Source: Acidimicrobiaceae bacterium (GTDB lineage Bacteria; Actinomycetota; Acidimicrobiia; Acidimicrobiales; RAAP-2). From it: DNA of 64,000 nucleotides. Made by a program: the position numbers and the translations under genes. Positions 8,807-17,217 of this stretch are shown here, in pieces (position 1 is the first letter of the stretch; the number at the start of each line of letters is the position of its first letter). The stretch spans positions 1-64,000 of the forward strand of contig PKWW01000048.1 in assembly GCA_003132165.1 (NCBI GenBank). Direction: 5' to 3'. The notes beneath the pieces were generated by a model that worked only from the letters and a program-made list of their open reading frames with translations, was not told where the DNA came from and did no database searches.

Positions 8807-9553
8807 TCAATTGCTCGTCTTAGTTTCAATGGTGCCACCGAGATACAGCGCGCCGATCTCGGGGTTGTTCAGGACATCTGACCCGGACCCGGAGAGGCGA
8901 ACCTGTCCGTTCTCAAGTACCACACCAAAGTGGCTCAACTTCAGCGCCTGGCGCGCGTTCTGCTCGACGAGCAAAACCGTGCGTCCGGCGTTGTTCATCA
9001 ACTTGATGGTCTCGAACATCGATCGTAAGGTCTTGGGGTCGAGGCCCATCGACGGCTCGTCCAACACGACCAGTTCGGGATCGAGCATGAGGCAGCGGGC
9101 GAACTCGACGAGTCGCTGCTGACCGCCCGAGAGGCTGCCCGCTTTGTCCTTCGCGCGTTCGGCGACAATTGGGAAAAGCCCTCGGATTCGTTCCATGCGC
9201 TGGGCAATGAGCTTCTTGTCCTTCACGAGGAATGCTCCGAGCTCCACGTTTTCATGCACGGTCATCTCTCGAAACAGACTGTGATTCTGGGGAACCTGCA
9301 CGACGCCCAACTGCAGGATGTCGCGAGGGCTCAGCCCTACCAGCTGCTGTCCCTTGAACCAGATCTCGCCCAGTCGCGGCCGCACGAGACCGCTGACGGT
9401 CTTGAGCAGAGTCGATTTTCCCGAACCATTGGGTCCGACGATGCACGTCACTCCCCCTTTGGGCACGTCAAAACTCACACCCTTCAAAACGTCACCGCCA
9501 CCGTAACCGGCGACTACGCCCTCAAAGCGCACAAAGGCTTCGGACTCAGCCAT
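8807..9553 (-). CDS. livF: Branched-chain-type ABC transporter ATPase LivF
   Basis: A 248-residue ABC ATPase. Walker A is GPNGSGKST (40-48), the Q-loop is VVQVPQN, the signature is LSGGQQRLVEFARCLM, Walker B is LVVLDEPSMGLDP and the H-loop region reads LLVEQNARQAL, which is characteristic of LivF. It pairs with LivG to drive uptake through LivHM. Its start overlaps livG by eight bases. The HAAT transporter class handles amino acids, amides, urea and aromatic acids, so the family does not define the substrate. Confidence 0.93.
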   Translation of the reverse strand: MAESEAFVRFEGVVAGYGGGDVLKGVSFDVPKGGVTCIVGPNGSGKSTLLKTVSGLVRPRLGEIWFKGQQLVGLSPRDILQLGVVQVPQNHSLFREMTVHENVELGAFLVKDKKLIAQRMERIRGLFPIVAERAKDKAGSLSGGQQRLVEFARCLMLDPELVVLDEPSMGLDPKTLRSMFETIKLMNNAGRTVLLVEQNARQALKLSHFGVVLENGQVRLSGSGSDVLNNPEIGALYLGGTIETKTSN

Positions 9554-10325
9554 TGGCGACCTCCTCGATCGTGTCCTCTTCCTCGCCGCCGCCCAGATAC
9601 GCGTCGAGCACCTGCGGATTACTTCGCACCTCGCTCGGCGTACCGGTCACCAAGTTGGTGCCCTGGTGCATGACCGTCACCGAGTCGCAGAGGCTCATGA
9701 CGAATTCCATATTGTGTTCGACGATAAGGAATGTCTTGCCTGACTTGTTGAGCATTCGGATCTTCTCGCCGATCTCATTGATGAGCGTCAGGTTCACGCC
9801 ACCGGCCGGTTCGTCGAGAAGGATCACGTCGGGGTCGGCCACCAGAACGTAGGCGAGTTCGAGCAGCTTGCGTTGGCCGTAGGAGAGCGAACCCGCGGGC
9901 AGCTTCGCCAACCGGGCGATGCCTACGAAGTCCAGCCACTCCATGGCGGCGTCGAGCTCGTGCTTGGACGACATCGAACGGGTGAGGCCCCGCAGCCATC
10001 CCTCTTCACGTTGGGTGGCGACGAGCATGTTCTCCAGCACACTGATGCGCGCGAAGATACGCGTCAGTTGGAAAGTCCGGCCGATACCGAGCGCGAAAAC
10101 CTTGTCGGGCCGTGCGCGAGTGATGTCCTCGCCGTTGAACGTGACAACTCCTACGTCAGGCTTCACGTAGCCGGTCATGACATTGAAGAGCGTGGTCTTA
10201 CCAGAGCCGTTCGGCCCGATAAGGCCCGTGATGCTGCCCTTTTGCACGTCGAGAGAACATAGTTCGAGAGCCTTGACGCCGCCGAAGTGCTTGGAGATTC
10301 CTTGAGCGCTCAACAGCGTGGTCAT
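9546..10325 (-). CDS. livG: Branched-chain-type ABC transporter ATPase LivG
   Basis: A 259-residue ABC ATPase with Walker A GPNGSGKTT (37-45), GRTFQLTRIF after the Q-loop, the divergent signature LSYGQRKLLELAYVL, Walker B VILLDEPAGGVN and the LivG-type ending IVEHNMEFVMSLCDSVTVMHQG. It overlaps livM by four bases and livF by eight. The C-terminus carries an acidic run (GGGEEEDTIEE). Confidence 0.93.
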   Translation of the reverse strand: MTTLLSAQGISKHFGGVKALELCSLDVQKGSITGLIGPNGSGKTTLFNVMTGYVKPDVGVVTFNGEDITRARPDKVFALGIGRTFQLTRIFARISVLENMLVATQREEGWLRGLTRSMSSKHELDAAMEWLDFVGIARLAKLPAGSLSYGQRKLLELAYVLVADPDVILLDEPAGGVNLTLINEIGEKIRMLNKSGKTFLIVEHNMEFVMSLCDSVTVMHQGTNLVTGTPSEVRSNPQVLDAYLGGGEEEDTIEEVANG

Positions 10326-11323
10326 GAGGAGGCTCCTTGCAAGACTGCGGGCTCGCTCTTGTCCGCCTCGAGGCGGTCACGACGCTTCTCCATCCGGTCT
10401 CGGATGAACACGACGATGCCCTGGGGCATGAACAGAATCACGAGCAGGAACAGCACTCCGAACAGGATCAGGTACAGCGATCCGTTGGAGAACGTCACCG
10501 TGAGGTACTGCTGGGAGGATTCGAGCACGAGTCCGCCAAGGATCGGTCCAAGCAGGGTGCCGAAACCTCCGAAGAAGGCCATCAGGGCGATCGTGATGTC
10601 AAAGATCGGGTCGAATACGAACTGCGGGTAGATCTGACCTTGCATCATCGCGTAGAGGGCCCCGCCCATACCAATGGTGAAGGCCGACATGGCAAAGCCG
10701 GTCAACTTGACCGGAAAAACCTTGACCCCCAGACCGAGTGCGCGGTCCTCGTCGTCTCGGATGGCGAGCAACTGCAGGCCGAAGCGCGAGCGTCGCACGC
10801 CAGCCGACAGGGCAATTGCGAACACGAGGATTGCGAGTGCCACGTAATAGAAGGGCAGGTGGTAGTTCTGAATCTGCCACGGTATGTACGGCAGCGTCAG
10901 ACCGCCGGTCCCTCCGGTGAAGTTGAAGTTGATCGCGGCGAGCTGAAACACGAAGAAGATCGCAATCGTGATCACGACGAACGTGTGTCGTCGCACCCGC
11001 AGGGCAATGAGCCCGACCGGTATGGCTACAAGTAGTGCCGCCAGTCCTCCGAGCGGTACCAGCCAGAACATGTCGCCGGTGCCCATCATGTGAAGGTGGT
11101 TCGAGACCAGCCCCATCGTGTAGGCACCGGTGCCGTAAAACGCCGCCGAGCCAAGGGCCACGTAGCCCGAGTAGCCCGAGAACATGTTCCACGACGTCGT
11201 GCACGCGGTGAAGATCAACGTGATGACCGCGATCTGTCGGTACGCGGGATTGGTGATGATGTGGGGAAGGAGCAGCGCTATCACGAGCGCCAGCACCCAC
11301 CACAGATTTTTCTTCTGCAGCAC
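10322..11323 (-). CDS. livM: Branched-chain-type ABC transporter permease LivM
   Basis: A 333-residue integral membrane protein with about ten hydrophobic segments. The LivM signature is clear: MFSGYSGYVALGSAAFYGTG, a cytoplasmic loop with LLAIRDDEDRALGLGV, and GMGGALYAMMQGQI. It forms the pore with LivH. The GTG start overlaps the livH stop by one base (TAGTG). Confidence 0.92.
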   Translation of the reverse strand: MLQKKNLWWVLALVIALLLPHIITNPAYRQIAVITLIFTACTTSWNMFSGYSGYVALGSAAFYGTGAYTMGLVSNHLHMMGTGDMFWLVPLGGLAALLVAIPVGLIALRVRRHTFVVITIAIFFVFQLAAINFNFTGGTGGLTLPYIPWQIQNYHLPFYYVALAILVFAIALSAGVRRSRFGLQLLAIRDDEDRALGLGVKVFPVKLTGFAMSAFTIGMGGALYAMMQGQIYPQFVFDPIFDITIALMAFFGGFGTLLGPILGGLVLESSQQYLTVTFSNGSLYLILFGVLFLLVILFMPQGIVVFIRDRMEKRRDRLEADKSEPAVLQGASS

Positions 11324-12207
11324 TAGGCAACCCTCGCAGACTTCTTACCAAAGATGCCCTGTGGCCGCACGGAGAGCACGATCACGAGAACAAGGAAGAA
11401 CGACATGGTGGACCACACGGGTGACCAGATGACACCCACGAGGTCCTCGATCGTCACCATGAGAATACCGGCGAGCAGCGCACCACCGAGGCTGCCCATG
11501 CCACCGAGCACGATGATGGTGAGGAGTCGAGAAATAAGGTCGTAACTCGTGCTGGCGTTAAACGTGTTGGTGGCACCGAAGATCATGCCACCCGGTGCCG
11601 TAATTGCGATACCGATACCGAAACAGATCGTCGACACCCTGCGCACGTCGATGCCGATAAGTGCCGCCGCGGTCTGGTCGGCGAGCGAGGCCCGGATACT
11701 GGCGCCAAACCGCGTTCGGTAGAGCATTATGTACAGCGATCCCAAGAGGATCGCCGCCATGATGAAGCCAAAGACGTAGATGTACGGGAACCAGACACCG
11801 AAAAGCTTGAACGACTTGTTGACGTACCACGCATTGATCTGCACGTAGTTGACCGTGAAGATCATGTTGAGGCCGCCTTCGATGACGAGCGAGATTGCGT
11901 ACGTGACCAGAATCGACATTGCAGTCTTCTCTGGACCCTTCAACCTCCCAAAGAACACCCGCTCCACCACGATCCCCACCAAGAACAGGGTGGGGATCGT
12001 GATGATCAGGCCTACAAAGGGGTCGATACCCCAGTGAACGGAGAGGGCGTAGCTCAAGTAGGCACCGAGGATGACGAATATCCCCTGGGCCACGTTGATG
12101 ATGTCCATCACTCCGAAGATGAGGGTCAACCCCGTTGCCATGAGGGCGTAGACCGATCCGGTCAGTACGCCATCAATGAGGGCATGAATAAGAGCAGAAC
12201 TGTTCAA
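11323..12207 (-). CDS. livH: Branched-chain-type ABC transporter permease LivH
   Basis: A 294-residue permease. The N-terminal GVLTGSVYALMATGLTLIFG and MDIINVAQG match LivH, as do RASLADQTAAALIGIDV and the C-terminal IVLGGMGSLGGALLAG. About eight transmembrane segments. The TTG start at 12207 has GGGGGAAC a few bases upstream, at the end of livK. The TTG may lower its translation relative to livK. Confidence 0.92.
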   Translation of the reverse strand: MNSSALIHALIDGVLTGSVYALMATGLTLIFGVMDIINVAQGIFVILGAYLSYALSVHWGIDPFVGLIITIPTLFLVGIVVERVFFGRLKGPEKTAMSILVTYAISLVIEGGLNMIFTVNYVQINAWYVNKSFKLFGVWFPYIYVFGFIMAAILLGSLYIMLYRTRFGASIRASLADQTAAALIGIDVRRVSTICFGIGIAITAPGGMIFGATNTFNASTSYDLISRLLTIIVLGGMGSLGGALLAGILMVTIEDLVGVIWSPVWSTMSFFLVLVIVLSVRPQGIFGKKSARVA

Positions 12208-12210
12208 GGC

Positions 12211-13458
12211 CTAGTTCCCCCAAGCCGGCTTCGGGAAGAGGACTGGCGATGAGCCAACGTCACCAACGGGGTTCACTTCGACGAACTTCGCACCCTGCCA
12301 CTGGAACGTGTACGCCGTCTGAGCGGTGTTCTCGCCAAGCTTGTTGAACTTCACCGAGCCCTGCACGCTGTTGAGCGTGACGTTCGAGTGCAGGTACTTG
12401 ATGATCTTCGAGTTGTCGAAGCCCTTCGTCGCCGTCACGGCCCGGGCCATGACCTGACCAACCGAGTACGCCTCAGCGATGTCCGCGTTAACGCCCGCAG
12501 CGGTTCCGCCGTACAGCTTGATGTACTCAGCCACCATCTTCTGGCTCTGCGCGTTCTTTGATCCTCCGTACCACGAGTTCGGCACCATCATGCCGTCGGC
12601 GTTACCTGCACCAACAGCCTTGATGAACGGGGCCCCCTGGTCCGGGCCGGCCGTGGCGATGAACGCCTCGGGCGTGTAGTGCGCTTGTTCGAACGCCTGC
12701 ATGAAGGCAGACACTGTTGGCACGTCGACTGAACCGAGCACCACGACCTGGGCCTTCGCTGCGGCGACGGCGTCGGCAATCGAGGTGTAGTCGGTCGCCT
12801 CAGCCGGGAAGACCTTGCTGTACACGGTCTTCACCTTGCTACCGATCAACTTCTGCGCTTCCTGGACGACCGGCTGGGTGAACGGGTCGTTCGAGGTCAC
12901 GTACGAGATCGTCTTTGGGCGACTGCTCGCGGGCAACGAGGTCAACCACGTGGCGAAGGGCTGCAAGTCGTAGGCAACGGGCAGGGTCACGTCAAAGACG
13001 TTCTTCAGGCCCGCCTGGAAGACCGAAGGGCCACCACCGGCGCCTTCAATCATCGCGTAGCCGTAACGATTCACGGTCTGAGCGGCGGGAAGCGTAAGGA
13101 GCGTCGAGAACGGACCGAACGTCAGGTTGACGTGGTCGACCGAGATCAATTTCTGGTAGTTCGTGACGACCTGGGTGGGAGTGGACGCGTCAGAAACGAT
13201 GTCCAGCTTCACTTTGTGGCCGAGCAGCCCGCCCGCGGCGTTAACGTCAGCAGCCCACAGCTTGTAACCCTGCTGGTACGCCAGACCGTCGGCCGAGAAG
13301 TCACCCGACAGCGAGAGCGAGATTCCGATTGTTACCGGAGCGCCCTTGGCGATCGAACCACTCGAAGACGCTCCACTGGTCGTGGCCATCGTCACTATTG
13401 ATGCGGCTGTGACCGAGGTCACAGCGAGCACGCGAAAAAGTTTCCCTTTTCTGTTCAT
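12211..13458 (-). CDS. livK: ABC transporter substrate-binding protein LivK-like
   Basis: A 415-residue extracellular binding protein of the branched-chain amino acid type (type 1 periplasmic-binding fold). The signal peptide (MNRKGKLFRVLAVTSVTAAS) lacks a lipobox Cys, which is unusual for a monoderm receptor. The domain starts at VTIGISLSLSGDFSADG and contains NAAGGLLGHKVKLDIVSDASTP, with NSWYGGSK and AEAYSVGQVMARAV later. The frame stays open upstream, but the ATG at 13458 follows a G-rich ribosome binding site (GGGGGGGAATGT) and fits a normal signal peptide. First gene of the leftward operon, directly behind the promoter and palindrome at 13523-13574. The ligand is unknown. Confidence 0.9.
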   Translation of the reverse strand: MNRKGKLFRVLAVTSVTAASIVTMATTSGASSSGSIAKGAPVTIGISLSLSGDFSADGLAYQQGYKLWAADVNAAGGLLGHKVKLDIVSDASTPTQVVTNYQKLISVDHVNLTFGPFSTLLTLPAAQTVNRYGYAMIEGAGGGPSVFQAGLKNVFDVTLPVAYDLQPFATWLTSLPASSRPKTISYVTSNDPFTQPVVQEAQKLIGSKVKTVYSKVFPAEATDYTSIADAVAAAKAQVVVLGSVDVPTVSAFMQAFEQAHYTPEAFIATAGPDQGAPFIKAVGAGNADGMMVPNSWYGGSKNAQSQKMVAEYIKLYGGTAAGVNADIAEAYSVGQVMARAVTATKGFDNSKIIKYLHSNVTLNSVQGSVKFNKLGENTAQTAYTFQWQGAKFVEVNPVGDVGSSPVLFPKPAWGN

Positions 13459-13522
13459 ACATTCCCCCCCTGCATAGGTACATTCCCAGAAAACCCCCCA
13501 AAAGGCATTTGTTCTAGGAACG

Positions 13523-13539
13523 ATCACTCGGTGAGTGAT
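13523..13539. promoter_or_regulatory. 17-bp palindromic operator candidate at the liv transcript start
   Basis: ATCACTCGGTGAGTGAT has perfect 7-bp arms around a 3-base centre. It covers about +1 to +17 of the predicted leftward transcript and lies in the divergent region between the two operons. A site of this size and symmetry suits the TetR protein encoded at 16176, which ends the rightward operon. Binding is inference. Confidence 0.65.
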
Positions 13540-13545
13540 TGGCCA

Positions 13546-13574
13546 ACCCTAACGACCTCATGGGGGGTCGTCAA
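13546..13574 (-). promoter_or_regulatory. Sigma70-like promoter of the liv operon
   Basis: On the minus strand TTGACG (13574-13569) and TAGGGT (13551-13546) are separated by exactly 17 bases. Transcription would begin near 13539, at the edge of the palindrome, leaving a leader of about 80 bases before the livK ATG. Confidence 0.7.
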
Positions 13575-13690
13575 TTCAAAATGCCCTGAAATCTTTACAC
13601 CCCACTGAAAAGAATTTGAAGCCCTCGCCCCGTCAATTGTTGGGAAACGTCCGTTACCATCAGCATTGATTCAGATGTCCTAGGGGGGTC

Positions 13691-14758
13691 ATGGTCGATG
13701 TTCTTTTAGAGACGGCGGTAGCGAATTGGGAGCCGCGCTTCACCGCTAACGGCGTCGAAGCGACCGACTACGGACGAATCACCAAAGGTCTCGAGCGATG
13801 GGACGACTGGTGCGCGGCGTGGTGCGCTGGCGCCGAGGTGCATCTCGAACTCGCCGAAGAAGCGCTGCGCGAAGGTCGCAACTTCACGGCGGGCGAGTTC
13901 TTCGCTCGCGCGGCAACGTACTTCCACTTCGCCAAGTTCCTCTTTGTGCACGACCTCGATCAGGCGAAGGCCGCACACGCCAGAGCCGTTGACGCCCTCA
14001 ACCGGGCGCTTCCCCACTTCGTCCCACCTGGGTCGCGTCACGAGATTGCTTTCGAGGGATCCAGGTTGGTCGGTGTCTTTCGGGCGCCGAACGAGAATGG
14101 TCCGCACCCCACCGTCATCCTGATTCCCGGTCTCGACTCCACGAAGGAGGAGTTCCGCGACGTCGAGCGGGCATTCCTGAATCGGGGAATGGCGATCTTC
14201 GCCCTCGATGGCCCGGGTCAGGGCGAAGCGGAGTGGACACTCCCCATTCGTCCGGAGTGGGACAAGGTCGGTGAGGCCGTGATCAGCCATCTCCAGACGA
14301 TGCCCGACGTCGACCAGAGTCGCATCGGTGTCTGGGGGGTGAGCCTCGGCGGCTTTTACGCCGCGCGCATGGCGAGTTCGGACCTTCCCATCAAGGGCAC
14401 CATCGCCCTCGCTGGTCCCTACAACCTGGGCGCTGCGTGGAAGAACTTGAATCCGCTCACCCGCCACGCCTTCGAAGTGCGTTCGTTCTCGTCCACGCCA
14501 GAAGAAGCCGAGCGCCGCGCGTGCGACATGACCTTGGAAGGCCACGCCTCCAAGATCACCACGCCGCTCCTGGTCATCATGGGAAAGCGTGACCGACTCT
14601 TTCCGTGGCAAGACGGCGAACGACTGGCCAACGAGGTTCGCGGTGAGTCGAAGTTGATCCTGCTCGAAGAAGGAAACCACGGCTGCGCAAACGTCATCTA
14701 TCGTCACCGTCCGCTGGGTGCGGATTGGTTGGCAGCGAAACTTGGCGTCTCCCTATGA
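13691..14758 (+). CDS. Alpha/beta hydrolase similar to 2,6-dihydroxypseudooxynicotine hydrolase
   Basis: A 355-residue protein with an N-terminal helical domain (about 1-115) before an alpha/beta-hydrolase core. PTVILIPGLDSTKEEF forms the oxyanion region and DGPGQGE follows. The nucleophile elbow GVWGVSLGGFYAA places Ser218, with Asp301 (GKRDRLFP) and His330 (EEGNHGC) completing a triad. Layout, length and triad spacing closely match what I recall for the nicotine-pathway C-C hydrolase (Ser217/Asp300/His329) and FrsA/DUF1100 relatives. The Glu near 248 reported for that enzyme is not seen here (YNLGAAWKN), so the reaction may be an ester or amide cleavage instead. First gene of the rightward operon; GGGGGG lies before the ATG. 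Confidence 0.85.
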   Translation: MVDVLLETAVANWEPRFTANGVEATDYGRITKGLERWDDWCAAWCAGAEVHLELAEEALREGRNFTAGEFFARAATYFHFAKFLFVHDLDQAKAAHARAVDALNRALPHFVPPGSRHEIAFEGSRLVGVFRAPNENGPHPTVILIPGLDSTKEEFRDVERAFLNRGMAIFALDGPGQGEAEWTLPIRPEWDKVGEAVISHLQTMPDVDQSRIGVWGVSLGGFYAARMASSDLPIKGTIALAGPYNLGAAWKNLNPLTRHAFEVRSFSSTPEEAERRACDMTLEGHASKITTPLLVIMGKRDRLFPWQDGERLANEVRGESKLILLEEGNHGCANVIYRHRPLGADWLAAKLGVSL

Positions 14759-14797
14759 TCCTCACTCAACCGCAACTCCAACTCACGAAGAGGAACC

Positions 14798-16141
14798 ATG
14801 CCTGATGTGACAATGCCCCAATTAGGCGAGACCGTCGCTGACGGAACCGTTACCAAGTGGTTCAAGAAGGTCGGCGATACCGTCGTGCGCGGCGAGACAC
14901 TCTTTGAAGTGTCGACCGACAAGGTCGACACGGAGATTCCTGCTCAGGCGAACGGGGTCCTCAGCGCAATCTTCGTCGCCGAGGGCGTCACCGTTGACGT
15001 CGGAACCATCCTCGCCGTCATTGGCGACGGCTCACCGACGAAGTCCGCCGAGCCCTTGGCACCAGCCACCTCCTCGACGAAGAAGGTGGCTCCCAACGAC
15101 AGCAATGTCATTGCTTCGAACGGCGACGTCAAGCTTTCGCCGGTCGTGCGACGGCTCCTTGACGAACTCGGGCTGAGCGCCGAGCAGGTGACGGGCACCG
15201 GTCCCAATGGCCGCATCACTCGAGATGATGTCACCGCGGCGGCGAATCTCATCGCCACTCAACCGACAGGGGCAGTACCACTCTCGCCAGTCGTGCGAAA
15301 ACTACTCAGCAGCAACGGCATTGATGCGGCTCGCGTCGTCGCCACGGGACCGAACGGCCGCATCACCCGCCGTGATGCGGAACTCGCAATCGCTGCGAAT
15401 GGTGAAGCGGCTTCGCCGCTTGCAACTGACGAGCGAGTGCCTTTTTCGAAGATCCGCCGCTTGACGGCCGAGCACATGGTGAGGTCCAAGGCCACGTCCG
15501 CCCACACGCTGATGGTGCGAGAAATCGACTACGAGCGCGTCGAAAAGGTCCGTCGACTCGTTGGCCCCGCCTTCAAAGAGAAGGAAGGCTTCAGCCTCAC
15601 GTATCTTCCGTTCATCGCCGTCGCCGCAGTTGAGGCATTGCAATCGTTCCCGCATCTGAACTCGTCGGTTGGCAACGACGAATTGATCGTGCACCACCAG
15701 ATCAATCTCGGAATAGCCGTTGACCTCGACAACGAGGGGCTCCTGGTGCCGGTGGTACGCGACGCTCGCGGCCACGACGTGCGTACGATGGCTGCGACGA
15801 TACGTGAATTGGCGACCAGGGCGCGCAACAAGAAGCTCGGCGTCGATGACATGGCGAACGGTACTTTTACGATCACCAACCCCGGCCCCTTCGGCACGTT
15901 GTTGACCGGCGCGGTGATCAATCAGCCCCAGGTCGCAATCCTCTCGACTGATGGTGTGACGAGGAAGCCCGTCGTGGTCAACGATGCTGACGGCAACGAG
16001 TCAATCGCCATCCATTCAATAGGACTTCTCGCGCTCACCTTCGACCATCGAGCCGTCGACGGGGCCTACGCGGCCCGATACCTTCGTCTCGTCGCTGAAA
16101 TCATCAATTCCCGTGACTGGAACGCTGAATTCCAAGGCTAG
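14798..16141 (+). CDS. 2-oxoacid dehydrogenase E2 (dihydrolipoyl acyltransferase) with two E3-binding domains
   Basis: A 447-residue E2. The lipoyl domain (1-77) has Lys42 in VSTDKVDTEIP. Two peripheral subunit-binding domains follow in tandem, at about 112-148 (LSPVVRRLLDEL to GPNGRITRDDV) and 161-197 (LSPVVRKLLSSN to GPNGRITRRDA). The catalytic acyltransferase domain ends with HRAVDG (His417, Asp421). One subunit-binding domain is usual. It should accept the acyl group made by the E1 pair at 4600-6572 and pass it to CoA. No E3 gene is nearby, so a housekeeping dihydrolipoamide dehydrogenase is presumably shared. A GAAGAGGAA run precedes the ATG. Confidence 0.93.
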   Translation: MPDVTMPQLGETVADGTVTKWFKKVGDTVVRGETLFEVSTDKVDTEIPAQANGVLSAIFVAEGVTVDVGTILAVIGDGSPTKSAEPLAPATSSTKKVAPNDSNVIASNGDVKLSPVVRRLLDELGLSAEQVTGTGPNGRITRDDVTAAANLIATQPTGAVPLSPVVRKLLSSNGIDAARVVATGPNGRITRRDAELAIAANGEAASPLATDERVPFSKIRRLTAEHMVRSKATSAHTLMVREIDYERVEKVRRLVGPAFKEKEGFSLTYLPFIAVAAVEALQSFPHLNSSVGNDELIVHHQINLGIAVDLDNEGLLVPVVRDARGHDVRTMAATIRELATRARNKKLGVDDMANGTFTITNPGPFGTLLTGAVINQPQVAILSTDGVTRKPVVVNDADGNESIAIHSIGLLALTFDHRAVDGAYAARYLRLVAEIINSRDWNAEFQG

Positions 16142-16175
16142 AAACCTCGCCTTTCGCTCGAAGTAGTCTCCCATT

Positions 16176-16784
16176 ATGACCCGCGACAAGATTCTGGAAT
16201 CGGCGGCGCTCGAGATCGAGCGCAACGGCTTGACGCAGTTTCGCGTCAAGCGCGTCGCCTCCGTGGCGGGAATCTCGGTCGCTCTGCTCTACAGCTACTT
16301 CACCGACCGCGAGGACCTGATCGCCGCCACGATCGTGCACCGGTTCCGCCAAGTTCTACTCGGGCAAGCGGACATCTTCACCAAGCCACTCACCAACGTC
16401 TTGACCGTCGATGATCTTCGTGACGCCATCCAGGTGATGATTGCCGATGCTCAGTCGCCAGAGCGCAACGAGGCGCGAATCCTTCGCATCGAGGGAATCT
16501 CGTTCGCGCACCACAACCTGACGGCGTCGGCCGGCATCGCCGCCGCCAAACAGGAGGCCAGTGCCCAGATCATGGAATTCGTACAGCCGCTCGTGGACAA
16601 GGGGCTTCTCGCCGAAGGGATGAGCGGTGTGGCGTTCGCGCGAATTTGGTACGCGTTGTTCTTCGGCCAGATAGCCCTCGAGGGCGAGCACCCCCTGTCG
16701 ATCGACTCGGAGGATTGGCTCATGGCGCTCACGGTGCTGGCGAATTCGGTCGTGCGCTCAGGTGATCAGGTCTTGGTCATCTGA
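16176..16784 (+). CDS. TetR-family transcriptional regulator of the catabolic cluster
   Basis: A 202-residue TetR protein. The N-terminal helix-turn-helix reads KILESAALEIERNG, VKRVASVAGISVALLYSYF and TDREDL. The C-terminal ligand domain is hydrophobic and specific to the protein. It follows the E2 gene by 34 bases and probably belongs to the rightward operon, so it likely controls itself and the divergent liv operon through the palindrome at 13523-13539, released by the substrate or an acyl-CoA product. Control is inference from position. Confidence 0.9.
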   Translation: MTRDKILESAALEIERNGLTQFRVKRVASVAGISVALLYSYFTDREDLIAATIVHRFRQVLLGQADIFTKPLTNVLTVDDLRDAIQVMIADAQSPERNEARILRIEGISFAHHNLTASAGIAAAKQEASAQIMEFVQPLVDKGLLAEGMSGVAFARIWYALFFGQIALEGEHPLSIDSEDWLMALTVLANSVVRSGDQVLVI

Positions 16785-16911
16785 GTCACTGCGCTCGGCG
16801 TAAGGTCCTCGACTCTGCACCGTCGTGAGACGAGGTCGCTGACCTAGGGTCGTGAAAATGATTAGGCGTCGCGCAAGGTCAATTCAATCGACGAACACCG
16901 CCGCGAACCGA

Positions 16912-17217
16912 TCAATGAATAGGTAGTTGTGGCGCGTCGGCCAGGGAGAGACCAACGAGTCGCGATCCCTTCTTGGCGCCCGAGGGGTAAATCATCTCGG
17001 GTCGGAAGGAACGGCCCTTCATCTCTCCACTCCGACCGCCGCGAACCTCTATCCACTCCTCATTGGTCGCGACGTTGAGTACGTGCGCGACGAACACCCA
17101 ATTCTGACGACGCTCCTTGGCGCCGTCGATAACAATCGGGTCACCAGCGGTGACACCCGCCCAGTTGGTCGTGCGAACCAGATTCCCCTGTCTGGTTACG
17201 GACGGACGCTTTTTCAC
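16912..17217 (-). CDS. Small conserved hypothetical protein
   Basis: A 101-residue basic protein with no signal or membrane segment. The stretch from NLVRTTNWAGVTAGDPIVID through FVAHVLNVATNEEWIEV to GRSFRPEMIYP has the composition of a real small beta-rich domain. I recall similar sequences in other actinobacteria under uncharacterised DUF names but cannot name the family firmly. GTG start with a weak upstream GAAATGGG. It lies alone between the TetR gene and a nuclease gene. Confidence 0.6.
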   Translation of the reverse strand: MKKRPSVTRQGNLVRTTNWAGVTAGDPIVIDGAKERRQNWVFVAHVLNVATNEEWIEVRGGRSGEMKGRSFRPEMIYPSGAKKGSRLVGLSLADAPQLPIH

